Shown here: positions 31,919-40,390 of the stretch, piece by piece
How the letters are laid out: each line of letters starts with the position of its first letter
Numbering within the stretch: the stretch's first letter is position 1
Assembly: GCA_030606805.1 (NCBI GenBank)
Contig: JAUWFS010000001.1
Span: 1 to 61,816, forward strand
From: B13-G4 sp030606805
GTDB taxonomy: Bacteria; Desulfobacterota; Desulfobacteria; Desulfobacterales; ETH-SRB1
Reading direction: 5' to 3'
Length of the DNA stretch: 61,816 nt
Made by a program: the position numbers and the translations under genes
Notes under the pieces: generated by a model
The model's input: only the letters and a program-made list of their open reading frames with translations
Database searches by the model: none
What the model was told of the DNA's origin: nothing

Positions 31919-32515
31919 ATGCAATTAATCAAAAAATTTGGCACAAGAAAAGGAAAAAAGGATTATATATCATCCTGGGGTTTGTTTTTGTGTCCTTATT
32001 GTAAAAAAGAAGTGGAAAGACAACTTTCTGCTGGAAGAATAGCTCAATCATGCGGATGCATGCGGGCAAAATTGATTGCAAAAGACCACATAAGACATGG
32101 TAAATCAAATACTCTTCTTTACGGGGTGCGAAAGGGGATGATTAATAGATGTTATAATTCTAATGATCACTCTTTTAAGTATTATGGCGGGCGTGGCATT
32201 AAAATATGTGAAGAGTGGAGAAATGATCACAAGTTATTTGAAATTTGGGCATTGAAAAATGGATACAAAAAAGGACTCCAAATTGATCGGAAGAATAATA
32301 ATGGAGACTATGAACCTGGAAATTGTAAGTTTTCAACGTCTACGGAAAACAACAGAAATAAACGAAATACAATAATGAATCAAGAAAGTGTAGAGAAATT
32401 AAGACAAATAAGACAAAAAACCAATTATAGTCAAAAGCAAATTGCAAAAATGTTCGGGATTTCTACCAGTCTTGTTAGGGATATTGTCAATGGTAAGCTA
32501 TGGCAAATTAAATAA
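31919..32515 (+). CDS. HNH homing-type endonuclease with C-terminal HTH
   Basis: 198 aa. Zinc-binding start (LCPYCKKEVE, SCGCMRA), then the same HNH type as 29209: YGVRKGMINRCYN, FKYYGGRGIKICEEW, LQIDRKNNNGDYEPGNCKF. Instead of AP2 it ends in an HTH (YSQKQIAKMFGISTSLVRDI). The SD is weak. Confidence 0.82.
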   Translation: MQLIKKFGTRKGKKDYISSWGLFLCPYCKKEVERQLSAGRIAQSCGCMRAKLIAKDHIRHGKSNTLLYGVRKGMINRCYNSNDHSFKYYGGRGIKICEEWRNDHKLFEIWALKNGYKKGLQIDRKNNNGDYEPGNCKFSTSTENNRNKRNTIMNQESVEKLRQIRQKTNYSQKQIAKMFGISTSLVRDIVNGKLWQIK

Positions 32516-32566
32516 ACATCGAAGTAGTTGCCAGATTGAAATGGAACAAAGAGGATCAGATTTATT

Positions 32567-33811
32567 ATGAAAGTAGCATTGGTGGGGAATGACGGCCGGG
32601 TTAATGCCTTGTGTTGGCATTGCCAAAAGTATGGCCACTCAGTCTATGTTTTTAAGTCTCCAGAAAAACTACTCAAGCCGGGCGAGAATTACGATTTGAT
32701 TGTATTGGTTCATGTTGAAGATAGTGCAAACGGATTGCAGCAACAGTTGGTAGATATATTCGGCCCGGGAAAAGTTTTTGCTTGCAGTAAAGATGCTGTG
32801 CGATTTGAAACTGACAAGGTTTATGGTATTGATGTTGCTAAGGAACACGGCCTTGCTGTTCCACAGACGATTGTTATTGGACCATATTGGCCTGACGAGC
32901 CAGACATGTTCAATGTACTGAAGCTGATCCACAGTAAGATTCCAGAAAACCGATATGTAATCAAGAAATCTGGCCTGGCTTGTGGTCAAGGGGTTAAGAT
33001 TGTTAAGGGCACTGACGAATTGAGACTTTTTTTGGATAAGTGGACGAAAGTGAGTAGTGATAGCGTGCTCGTTCAGGAGTATAAAGAAGGTATTGAAATA
33101 TCAGGCCGTGTTTTGTGTCAGCAGGGTAAGATAATTCCGCTATGGATGACGATGGAACATAAGCGTGTTCATAATGATGACAGAGGAGCGTTCTGTGCCG
33201 AAATGGGCACTGTAATCTTGGCAGGTAGTCGCCAACCGATCATGGCCGAGATCCGAAAGCTTGAGCCCTGGCTGCATAAAGTCAATTACACCGGAATGCT
33301 TGATATCAATTTTATAATGGATGCGGAAGGCAAGTTTTGGTTTGTAGAACCTACCTGCCGATGGGGAGACCCGGAGACCGAAATTGCACTTCCTATGCTT
33401 GATTGTGATTTTGCAGAAATAGCTCTGAAAGCGTGTAGGGGTGAGGTATCAGAAGACGATATTGTTTTTGCTCATAAGGCCGCTGTGGGGGTTGTAATAG
33501 CTGGCGGGGGATATCCGTATCCGGGTTGTTGCTTGCAGGGTGTTCCTATTGAGCTACCGACTGATGAGTATCCTCTTGTGTTTCAGATGGGGACGGAAAA
33601 GAAAGATGGAAAGCTCGTTACTAAGGGTGGCCGGCATTTGGTAGTGGTGGCAATTGGTGAATCTGTAGAACTGGCGACGAGGCAGGTGTACGAGATGGTT
33701 CGATCTAATTATTGGTTTCTTGATGCCTGGTACCGGACAGATATTGGGGCAAAATGGCCGGATCAACGGTTTTCTTTATTTCAGTTGAGCCCGCAACCCT
33801 TCTCAGCTTAA
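32567..33811 (+). CDS. PurD-like ATP-grasp ligase (GARS-type)
   Basis: 414 aa. The N-terminal Rossmann-like start (MKVALVGNDGRVNALCWH), ATP-grasp core (YVIKKSGLACGQGVKIVKG, LVQEYKEGIEISGR), metal-binding end (GMLDINFIMDAEGKFWFVEP, CRWGDPETE) and a C-terminal domain follow the layout of phosphoribosylamine-glycine ligase. That enzyme joins glycine to an amine through an acyl phosphate. Phage purine synthesis is unlikely here because no other purine genes are seen; ligation of an amino acid to a sugar or base amine fits the neighbouring genes better (inference). Confidence 0.8.
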   Translation: MKVALVGNDGRVNALCWHCQKYGHSVYVFKSPEKLLKPGENYDLIVLVHVEDSANGLQQQLVDIFGPGKVFACSKDAVRFETDKVYGIDVAKEHGLAVPQTIVIGPYWPDEPDMFNVLKLIHSKIPENRYVIKKSGLACGQGVKIVKGTDELRLFLDKWTKVSSDSVLVQEYKEGIEISGRVLCQQGKIIPLWMTMEHKRVHNDDRGAFCAEMGTVILAGSRQPIMAEIRKLEPWLHKVNYTGMLDINFIMDAEGKFWFVEPTCRWGDPETEIALPMLDCDFAEIALKACRGEVSEDDIVFAHKAAVGVVIAGGGYPYPGCCLQGVPIELPTDEYPLVFQMGTEKKDGKLVTKGGRHLVVVAIGESVELATRQVYEMVRSNYWFLDAWYRTDIGAKWPDQRFSLFQLSPQPFSA

Positions 33812-33822
33812 AGGGATAAAAT

Positions 33823-34026
33823 ATGGCTTATGAAGCACAGCAAAGAGCAATAGCCGCGTTGCGAAGTACACGGAAATATATACAGCAGGCGCATGATAAA
33901 GCCGAGGCAAAGCACGATAATCATGGCGAGTATTATATGGATGATGGGCAATATGAAATCATGAAAACGGCAGATGTGCTTTTGAAAGAAATAGACATTA
34001 TTGTATCCGATTTTGAGAGCGTCTAA
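33823..34026 (+). CDS. Small helical hypothetical protein (67 aa)
   Basis: SD AAAGGGATAAAAT upstream. MAYEAQQRAIAALRSTRKYI and a mostly helical remainder with EYYMDDGQYEIMKTADVLLK. No family recognised. Confidence 0.6.
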   Translation: MAYEAQQRAIAALRSTRKYIQQAHDKAEAKHDNHGEYYMDDGQYEIMKTADVLLKEIDIIVSDFESV

Positions 34027-34057
34027 CTCAATGCAAAAAAATATAAATAAAGGTGTT

Positions 34058-34375
34058 ATGTCCTTACATAGATTTATTCCAGACAGTAAAATTCCTTTAT
34101 CACTCAAAGAACCGCTTGTTTTTGGTGATCGAAGGCAGATAGAGGCTTTGCGTGATTTGGAAGAAGATATAAATTTAATGGAAACAGAATCGGCCAAAAT
34201 TGCTGATGAAAAATTAAAATATTTTGATGTCACTATCGAATATGGCGGGACTGAGGAGATGAGAATTTTAGCTGTTGATAAAGAGGATGCGAAAGATCAG
34301 GCCAAACAAGAAGCGAGTATTGAGAATGCTGACATAGAAGTAGATTTTGTGTCAGTGAGAGAGGTTAAAAAATGA
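34058..34375 (+). CDS. Hypothetical protein (105 aa)
   Basis: ATG 34058 follows AAAGGTG and is preferred to two earlier in-frame ATGs. Reads MSLHRFIPDSKIPLSLKEP; the C-terminal half is a beta-alpha segment (YFDVTIEYGGTEEMRILAV, then DAKDQAKQEA). Overlaps the next gene by four bases. Confidence 0.55.
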   Translation: MSLHRFIPDSKIPLSLKEPLVFGDRRQIEALRDLEEDINLMETESAKIADEKLKYFDVTIEYGGTEEMRILAVDKEDAKDQAKQEASIENADIEVDFVSVREVKK

Positions 34376-34563
34376 TAACGAACCAGTCATATTGGGACTG
34401 CGAGTGTGAGAAGAATTATATTCATCCCAAAACTCATGCGATGTGTCCTTATTGTGGCGCCTGGGCTGATGACCAACCAGATTCGATTGCTGAAGAAGTA
34501 GGAGAGATGTTGAAAGCGCTGGAAGCGCAATTTGCCGTTCCTCGTAAATACTTGTCAAGGTAA
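34372..34563 (+). CDS. Conserved zinc-ribbon phage protein (63 aa)
   Basis: MITNQSYWDCECEKNYIHPK, THAMCPYCGAW and DDQPDS: a short zinc-ribbon protein type common in phages. Function unknown. Confidence 0.75.
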   Translation: MITNQSYWDCECEKNYIHPKTHAMCPYCGAWADDQPDSIAEEVGEMLKALEAQFAVPRKYLSR

Positions 34564-34570
34564 TGATTCA

Positions 34571-34912
34571 ATGAACCCGATAATTTTGCCGCCTTCTTGG
34601 AAGCAAATATCATCACCGCTTCCATTTCAAAAATGTTTTAGGAAATTCAACGGTCTTATTGTCCTTGTAGGTCAATTTGACCATGAAGGAGACAGATGGT
34701 TACATGTTTCCTGCTCTCATAAAAATAAACTTCCAAAATGGAAAGAGCTCCGGGAGGTTAAAGATATTTTTGTTGGAAAAGATAAACAAGCTATCCAGAT
34801 TTTTCCTCCGGAATCACAGTATGTAAACATTATGAAGTTCTGTCTTCATTTGTGGTGTAACCTGAGTAGGGATATTGTTCCTGATTTTACGAGAGTAATT
34901 GGGATGATCTGA
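34571..34912 (+). CDS. Conserved phage protein, DUF7694-like (113 aa)
   Basis: ATG 34571 preferred over a start inside the previous gene. MNPIILPPSWKQISS, WLHVSCSHKNKLPKWKELRE, VKDIFVGKDKQAIQIFPPES and FCLHLWCNL match a conserved phage family (DUF7694-type by memory). No activity known. Confidence 0.75.
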   Translation: MNPIILPPSWKQISSPLPFQKCFRKFNGLIVLVGQFDHEGDRWLHVSCSHKNKLPKWKELREVKDIFVGKDKQAIQIFPPESQYVNIMKFCLHLWCNLSRDIVPDFTRVIGMI

Positions 34913-34953
34913 AAGGCATAATATGCCGCGAAATATGTGACCAGAAAAGAATA

Positions 34954-35130
34954 ATGAATACAGACTGGAATGAAATCATTACTTTTTGGAATGGAGTTTA
35001 TGGTACAAAGTTCAAGACAATAGGAGCTGTGCTTAGAGCCGGGGTGAAAAAATTCCATACTATTAAGAAATTGGCTTTGAAACTGGATATTAACAGGGAA
35101 ACGTTAAGGCGTAAGATGAGACGGAAATAA
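34954..35130 (+). CDS. Small HTH-like protein (58 aa)
   Basis: MNTDWNEIITFWNGVYGTKF, then a helix-turn-helix tail (IKKLALKLDINRETLRRKMR). It resembles small phage DNA-binding proteins and shares its plan with the first part of the protein at 36172. SD weak. Confidence 0.6.
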   Translation: MNTDWNEIITFWNGVYGTKFKTIGAVLRAGVKKFHTIKKLALKLDINRETLRRKMRRK

Positions 35131-35167
35131 AATAAAATTAATACACAGAATCACTTGAGGTTTTTCG

Positions 35168-35509
35168 ATGCCGCGAAATATGTCCTTCATGATTACCAAA
35201 GAACAGGTCAGAAATCGTACCAAAACAGTGACAAGACGTCTTGGATGGGCTTTTTTAAAACCTGATGATATTGTTAATGCTGTTGAACAAGGAATGGGGC
35301 TGAAGAAAGGCGAAAAAGTTAAACGAATTTGTCAGATTTGGATTAAATCAACACGATGGGAACCACTTTATAGAATTACGAAAGAAGAATGTGTCAAAGA
35401 AGGTTTCTTAAAAATGTCTCCTGATAGTTTTATAGAAATGTTTTGTAAGCTTAATAAAACAAAACGAGATCGTCTTATAAATAGAATAGAATTTAAGTAC
35501 ATAGATTAA
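35168..35509 (+). CDS. ASCH-domain-like protein (113 aa)
   Basis: MPRNMSFMITKEQVRNRTKT followed by VTRRLGWAFLKPDD, GLKKGEKVKRICQIWI, REPLYRI-type (WEPLYRITKEECVKEGF) and EMFCKLNKT. This pattern is typical of phage ASCH proteins, a PUA-like fold that may bind modified bases or RNA. Role in the phage unproven. Confidence 0.78.
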   Translation: MPRNMSFMITKEQVRNRTKTVTRRLGWAFLKPDDIVNAVEQGMGLKKGEKVKRICQIWIKSTRWEPLYRITKEECVKEGFLKMSPDSFIEMFCKLNKTKRDRLINRIEFKYID

Positions 35510-35525
35510 AAAGTTAAAAAACAAT

Positions 35526-36179
35526 ATGAAAAAGATCGATTTAACTGAGAAAAGATTTGGTAGATTAACGGTAATTGAACAAGCAGGAAGCGATAAATGG
35601 GGATTTGCTCTTTGGATGTGCAAATGTGATTGCGGCGTCATAATTATTGTTAATGGGGGAAGCCTGAGAAGTGGATGTACAAAATCTTGTGGGTGTCTTC
35701 AAAGAGAAATAGCAAAGAAAAGATTAACTACACATGGACTTAGTAGCTCTCGAATATATAAAATATGGGCAAGTATGATACAGCGTTGCATAGATATTAA
35801 TTATGAAGATTATCATTATTACGGCGGACGCGGAATAACAGTCTGTAAACGATGGAAATTTTTCGAAAATTTCCTTGCTGATATGGGTGAGTGCCCAAAT
35901 GATTTTACATTAGAAAGGGTTGATAATGAAAAAGGTTATTTTTTAAAGAATTGTAAATGGGCAACGCATACTGAACAGAATCGTAATCAAAGAGTTCAGA
36001 AAAGAAATAAAACAGGTATTACAGGTGTATTTTGGTCTTCAGACAGAAATAAATTTCGATCTTATATTGGAGTAGGCGGAAGATTAATTCATCTTGGCTC
36101 TTTTAAAGAATTAAATAATGCAATCCTTGCCAGACAAGATGCCGAAATGAAGTATTGGAGAAAAAATAATTATGATTGA
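35526..36179 (+). CDS. HNH endonuclease with AP2-like domain
   Basis: 217 aa, sister of 29209. LWMCKCDCGVIIIVNGGSLR and SCGCLQRE start it; HNH core IYKIWASMIQRCID, YHYYGGRGITVCKRW and FTLERVDNEKGYFLKNCKWA; AP2-like end TGITGVFWSSDRNKFRSYIG. It overlaps the next gene by eight bases. Confidence 0.83.
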   Translation: MKKIDLTEKRFGRLTVIEQAGSDKWGFALWMCKCDCGVIIIVNGGSLRSGCTKSCGCLQREIAKKRLTTHGLSSSRIYKIWASMIQRCIDINYEDYHYYGGRGITVCKRWKFFENFLADMGECPNDFTLERVDNEKGYFLKNCKWATHTEQNRNQRVQKRNKTGITGVFWSSDRNKFRSYIGVGGRLIHLGSFKELNNAILARQDAEMKYWRKNNYD

Positions 36180-36549
36180 TTGGACAGGTTTAATGCAAGG
36201 ATATAATCGGCGATATGGTACAAGTCATAAAACAGAAAAAGAGTTCCTTGCAGAAGCATACACAAGATTTAACCGTTCAGTTACTGAAATGTCCAGACGA
36301 AAAAATTTGTATGTGTGTATCCCTACGCTATGTACAAAAATGAAGAGTTTGGATGTTCCTTATCTTGGTAAAGGCCACCGTTACCCAGGCCCGAAGGTAA
36401 GGGCGATTCTTGCTTTGAAGACCGAGAATATGACCCGGAAACAGATAGCAAAGGTAACAGGAATTGGATTATCCTATTGTTGGATTTTGCTGAATAAACT
36501 GAAATTACCTTGGAAAAGGATACCACCAGGGCGGAGAACAGGAAGTTAA
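36172..36549 (+). CDS. HTH-type hypothetical protein (125 aa)
   Basis: MIDWTGLMQGYNRRYGTSHK with TEKEFLAEAYTRFNRSVTEM, then a second HTH-like stretch (LALKTENMTRKQIAKVTGIG). Two DNA-binding-like segments suggest a small regulator. Located directly before the deacetylase gene. Confidence 0.6.
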   Translation: MIDWTGLMQGYNRRYGTSHKTEKEFLAEAYTRFNRSVTEMSRRKNLYVCIPTLCTKMKSLDVPYLGKGHRYPGPKVRAILALKTENMTRKQIAKVTGIGLSYCWILLNKLKLPWKRIPPGRRTGS

Positions 36550-36555
36550 TTACAC

Positions 36556-37248
36556 ATGAAAAATTGGATGAAGAAAATTTTGATAATTAGTCCGCACAGC
36601 GACGACGAAACATTGTCCCTGGGCGGGACAATTTGTAATATCAAGGCTAAAGGTGGCCAAGTACGGGTTGTGGTAGCTGTGGCCGGAGACATTGTTTTTT
36701 GGCACAATGGTCGCGTAGAGGTACCGGCAGAGCAGAGAGTTGAGGAATTGCAAGCGGCCATGGAATGTTTAGGTGTCGATAGCTGGAGAATTGTCTTTAA
36801 GGAGCGAAATTTGGAATCAAGACTGGATACTATTCCTATACGGGAACTGGTCTATGAGTTTGATAAAGAAATCGAGATCTATCGTCCTGATACTTTATTT
36901 TTTCCACGAAAGTCATACCACCAGGATCACACGGTTGTTCAAAAAGCTGCAGTTGCAGCATGTAGGCCGAATTCAGATAAGTTTATGCCTTCACGAGTGA
37001 TTGAGTATGAATATCCAGGTAGCACCTGGAATGAGTCGAGCGAGGAGATTTGGGCAAATTTTTTTATCCGGATTTCGGGTAAAGTGCTTGAACGTAAGAT
37101 CGAGGCCTTTCAAAAACACTTTTCCCAGCAGAGGAAAAAGGAACATCTTTTTAGCATGGAGACGATCCGACTATGGGCAAAAATGAGGGGTAGAGAAGTA
37201 GGCGCCGAATATGCGGAAGCATTTAGGATTTGGAGGTGGATAGAATGA
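36556..37248 (+). CDS. PIG-L/LmbE-family deacetylase
   Basis: 230 aa. The zinc site motif ISPHSDDETLSLGG (the PHPDDE-type motif) is near residue 11 and the second metal/catalytic motif is SYHQDHTVV near 121. RQR-like ends follow. The family removes N-acetyl groups from N-acetyl-glucosaminyl conjugates and related amines. It is the first gene of a tight run (36556-41866) with WbqC, DegT, epimerase and a glycosyltransferase, so it likely deacetylates a sugar intermediate or product. Confidence 0.88.
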   Translation: MKNWMKKILIISPHSDDETLSLGGTICNIKAKGGQVRVVVAVAGDIVFWHNGRVEVPAEQRVEELQAAMECLGVDSWRIVFKERNLESRLDTIPIRELVYEFDKEIEIYRPDTLFFPRKSYHQDHTVVQKAAVAACRPNSDKFMPSRVIEYEYPGSTWNESSEEIWANFFIRISGKVLERKIEAFQKHFSQQRKKEHLFSMETIRLWAKMRGREVGAEYAEAFRIWRWIE

Positions 37249-37931
37249 GAGTATCGATTTACCAGCCTGCGTATTTTCCAACACTCCACTATTTCAACAG
37301 AATTTTGGATTCGGACATATTTGTATTACTTGATACGGCTCAATTCACAAGAAGCGTAAGATATACAAATACGATGAAGATCAAAGGTAAATGTGGTCTT
37401 GTCAATATGACTGTTCCGATTGTCCATACGGGCAGACGTGAAATGTTTGTAAATCTTCTGGCTGATGATAACCAGCGATGGAGACAAAAACATTATGAAG
37501 CTTTGCGACATGCTTACGGAAAAACAGATGGATGGAGAATGTGTGGCAATTCCTTGCACTCTTTTTACGAAAATGAAGAGAGCCGTTTCAGTAGACTTTG
37601 TGAGCTTGCTGTAGATTGGGTCTTAAATGTTATAAAAAGTTGTAAAGTTGTAACTGTTCGTGCAAGTTCTTTGGGGGTTGATGGAAACGGTTCTCAATGG
37701 ATGCTTGATATTTGTAAGGAGCTGGATGCTACTGAATATCTGTGTGGTAAATCAGCATATGATAACTATTTGGATAAAGAGGCATTCAGGAAGGCCGGGA
37801 TCAAAATTGTAGTCCAGAACTGGACATGCCCGGAGTATCCGCAAATCAAAGTACCTTTTTCTTCTAACTTATCTATTCTTGATTTGGTTATGAACGTACA
37901 TGAAAGAAACAGGAGGGCTTTGTTAATATGA
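37245..37931 (+). CDS. WbqC-family protein
   Basis: 228 aa from ATG 37245 (SD GGAGG), overlapping the deacetylase by four bases. MRVSIYQPAYFPTLHYFNRI, FVLLDTAQFTRSVRYTN and LVNMTVPIVHTGRR are typical of WbqC/VioB-like proteins, found in O-antigen and amino-sugar clusters and thought to act in acyl or aminoacyl addition to amino sugars. Activity is not established in phages. Confidence 0.85.
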   Translation: MRVSIYQPAYFPTLHYFNRILDSDIFVLLDTAQFTRSVRYTNTMKIKGKCGLVNMTVPIVHTGRREMFVNLLADDNQRWRQKHYEALRHAYGKTDGWRMCGNSLHSFYENEESRFSRLCELAVDWVLNVIKSCKVVTVRASSLGVDGNGSQWMLDICKELDATEYLCGKSAYDNYLDKEAFRKAGIKIVVQNWTCPEYPQIKVPFSSNLSILDLVMNVHERNRRALLI

Positions 37932-38392
37932 AAGGTATAGATATGCTATTTAATTGTGGGAATTGCTTTCGATGTTGCTGTCATTTTACAAAAGATACGA
38001 TGGGACCGTTTATCCGAACAGACGAAATATATCAGATAGGGTCTCAGAATGTTCATAAGGTCAAGTTTTCTGGAATTGATGAACCAATGACAGTTATGAA
38101 AAGAAAGGATAACCGTTGCATGGCTTGGTCATATGAAGAGCACTGCACAATTTATTCAGTAAGGCCAGTGGATTGCCTGTTATATCCTTTCATGGTCAAA
38201 GATGGGAATATGATTATTCATCTTACATGCCCAGATGCAGTAAGAATATTGCAATTGATAGATGCTGGAAATGCTAAAGCAGAACGATTTTACTTAAACG
38301 CTAAAGATATTATCATGAGGGCTTCTGAAAAGTATTTAAGATACCTTGAGTATCAGACCAAAAATTTTCAGTTTTATTGTGTAGTAAAATGA
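37928..38392 (+). CDS. YkgJ-family CxxCxxCC protein inside the sugar cluster
   Basis: 154 aa. CGNCFRCCCHF at residues 9-19, then RCMAWSYEEHCTIYSVRPVD and CLLYPF match the YkgJ Cys cluster. It overlaps WbqC by four bases. Within this cluster it may be a metalloenzyme or metal carrier for a modification step; no activity is known. Confidence 0.8.
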   Translation: MKGIDMLFNCGNCFRCCCHFTKDTMGPFIRTDEIYQIGSQNVHKVKFSGIDEPMTVMKRKDNRCMAWSYEEHCTIYSVRPVDCLLYPFMVKDGNMIIHLTCPDAVRILQLIDAGNAKAERFYLNAKDIIMRASEKYLRYLEYQTKNFQFYCVVK

Positions 38393-38404
38393 AAGGACAT
38401 AAAA

Positions 38405-39466
38405 ATGTATCAAAATCAAGATGAATGGACAGAACTAAGCGAATTCCTAAAAGAAGTCTATTTCAGCGAAAGATGGTCTTATTACGGCGGTGGAAAGTTT
38501 CATACCAGATTTGAAAATCTGGCGAGTGCAAAACTGTTTGAAGGACAAAAACAAGTGCTATTGGTTGCCAATGGAACTGTGGCTCTTGAGTTAGCAATCC
38601 GAGCAGCGTTTCATAACACTGCTTATCATATTAAACTTGGTATTCCGGTATTGACAGTCCCAATGGTGAAGTGGGCAGTGGAAAGGTCTGGCTGTGTTGA
38701 CGAAATTCGGTATTTGGATGTAGATCCAAAAACATTTTGTATTCGTGAGATTCCAAGTGATATTGACGGAGTGGTTTGGGTTCATACAGGTGGATTGATG
38801 TCAGCAAAAACAGAACGTATGTTTAATAGATGTCGTAAGGATAATATAACGATAATTGAAGATATTTCACATGCATACGGTTCATCATACAACGGGAGAA
38901 GAGCGGGAACGGGTGGTCATTTTGTTGCTGGTTCTTTCTTTGGGACAAAGGTGCTTACGTGTGGTGAAGGAGGTTTTGTTGGGACACACTCAAAGGTCTG
39001 TTACGATTTTATGAAAGTGATGAGAAACCAAGGAAAAAATGATGATTTTGAGCAGATAATGGAAGGCTATAATTATAGGGTCAATGAGTTCACCGCGGCC
39101 ATAGCATTTGCGAGGCTGAAAAGACTTGAAAAAGAACTTGCTTTGAGAGGGATAATTGCAGAAAAATACGACATGGCACTTCGTGAAATAGATATTCGAA
39201 GTGTTGAAAAAGAACTTGGTTGTATGACCGGTTTCTATAAATACATAGTTAGGACAAAACATGCTCACAAACTGGACGAGCGGATGGAAAATGAAGGTCT
39301 GTCGTTTACAGACTGGGTTCATGATAAACTTTTAGCACAGGGGAATTACCCCGGAGCTGAAGAGGTAGCAGATGGTCATGTGTGTTTACAACTGATTCAA
39401 GACTCAACCGAAAGAGACAAATATATCAATACGTTCAAAAGATTATGGAAGGAGATAAACAGATGA
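38405..39466 (+). CDS. DegT/DnrJ/EryC1-family aminotransferase
   Basis: 353 aa. PLP-dependent sugar aminotransferase layout: GGGKFHTRFENLASAK, LVANGTVALELAIRAA, IIEDISHAYGSSYNGRRAG, and the PLP lysine Lys182 in FFGTKVLTCGEGGF, followed by YNYRVNEFTAAIAFARLKRL. These enzymes move an amino group from Glu onto a keto-sugar bound to a nucleotide. It follows WbqC and precedes the epimerase, a standard pairing for amino-sugar synthesis. Confidence 0.9.
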   Translation: MYQNQDEWTELSEFLKEVYFSERWSYYGGGKFHTRFENLASAKLFEGQKQVLLVANGTVALELAIRAAFHNTAYHIKLGIPVLTVPMVKWAVERSGCVDEIRYLDVDPKTFCIREIPSDIDGVVWVHTGGLMSAKTERMFNRCRKDNITIIEDISHAYGSSYNGRRAGTGGHFVAGSFFGTKVLTCGEGGFVGTHSKVCYDFMKVMRNQGKNDDFEQIMEGYNYRVNEFTAAIAFARLKRLEKELALRGIIAEKYDMALREIDIRSVEKELGCMTGFYKYIVRTKHAHKLDERMENEGLSFTDWVHDKLLAQGNYPGAEEVADGHVCLQLIQDSTERDKYINTFKRLWKEINR

Positions 39467-40386
39467 AGTGCCTTGTAACCGGAGGAAGTGGGTTTGTTGG
39501 CCGGCATCTCGTAAAGGAGCTTTTGGATAGAGGAGATGAAGTTTGGAACTGTGATGTTCGTTTGCCTAAAGAACATTGGAAGGGTGAGACATATCTTCAT
39601 AATAACAAAAGCGATCTTAAACAGATGTTGGAAAGTAATTTTATGAAAGGTGTTGACGAGGTCTATGATATGGGGGCAATCGTAGGCACTGGAGGTTTTG
39701 AAGCTGGCGCTGCTATGGCCTCACTTAGTGTTAATGCTGGTGGCACTCTTGGTCTTTTATGGGTTGCTGATAATTCAAAGGTTAAAAGATTTTACTATCC
39801 TGCTGTGCCGGATGATTTTGCCAATATTTACACGGTAACGAAAAAGGCTGGCGAAATGTTTTGTAAAATATTTGAAAGCAAATCCGGCATGGAAATTAAG
39901 TTGCTGAGATGGGGAAATATCTATGGCCCAGGCCAGGCTTTAATTCCCAGGAGGCTCGTTCCTTATACCATTATGAATTTGCTCGCCGGGAAACCTGTGC
40001 AGATCTTTGGCAAGGGGTTGCAAAAGGTTGAAATGATACATGTTAAGGATGTGGCCCGTATCACGGTTGAATTTATGCGTAACGGACCTTCAAAGACGAT
40101 GTATGATGTGGACTGTCAGGCATTTATATCGGTGCGCGATTTAGCATATTTAATGTGGTGCTTGGCGAAATCAGAATCGTTGGTTGATTATGTGCCCATG
40201 AGAGATGGTGAGGAGGAAATTGTAGATGAAGAGCCCAGTGGCGATGTTTGGTTATCATCAGATATGCCAGAACTTTTTGAACAAATACCCCTTGAAAGAG
40301 GTTTGCGTGAAACAATCGAATGGTACAAAGAGCGCCCCTTCTTGCTAAAAGAGGGTTTAGAATATTACGAAAAGTCGGAGAAATAG
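39463..40386 (+). CDS. NAD-dependent epimerase/dehydratase (extended SDR)
   Basis: 307 aa from ATG 39463 (SD AAGGAGATAA), overlapping the aminotransferase by four bases. The Rossmann motif is TGGSGFVG (residues 5-12) and the catalytic pair is Tyr123 and Lys127 in NIYTVTKKAGE. KLLRWGNIYGPGQ and the later HVKDVARITVEFM are standard for nucleotide-sugar epimerases or dehydratases. Likely makes or reshapes the nucleotide-sugar used by its neighbours. Confidence 0.9.
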   Translation: MKCLVTGGSGFVGRHLVKELLDRGDEVWNCDVRLPKEHWKGETYLHNNKSDLKQMLESNFMKGVDEVYDMGAIVGTGGFEAGAAMASLSVNAGGTLGLLWVADNSKVKRFYYPAVPDDFANIYTVTKKAGEMFCKIFESKSGMEIKLLRWGNIYGPGQALIPRRLVPYTIMNLLAGKPVQIFGKGLQKVEMIHVKDVARITVEFMRNGPSKTMYDVDCQAFISVRDLAYLMWCLAKSESLVDYVPMRDGEEEIVDEEPSGDVWLSSDMPELFEQIPLERGLRETIEWYKERPFLLKEGLEYYEKSEK

Positions 40387-40390
40387 ATTA

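Noticed and set aside
32567..33811. Phage purine biosynthesis via PurD
   Set aside because: No other purine-pathway gene is in the window and the gene lies near amino-sugar enzymes, so a repurposed ligase is more likely; the substrate remains unproven.
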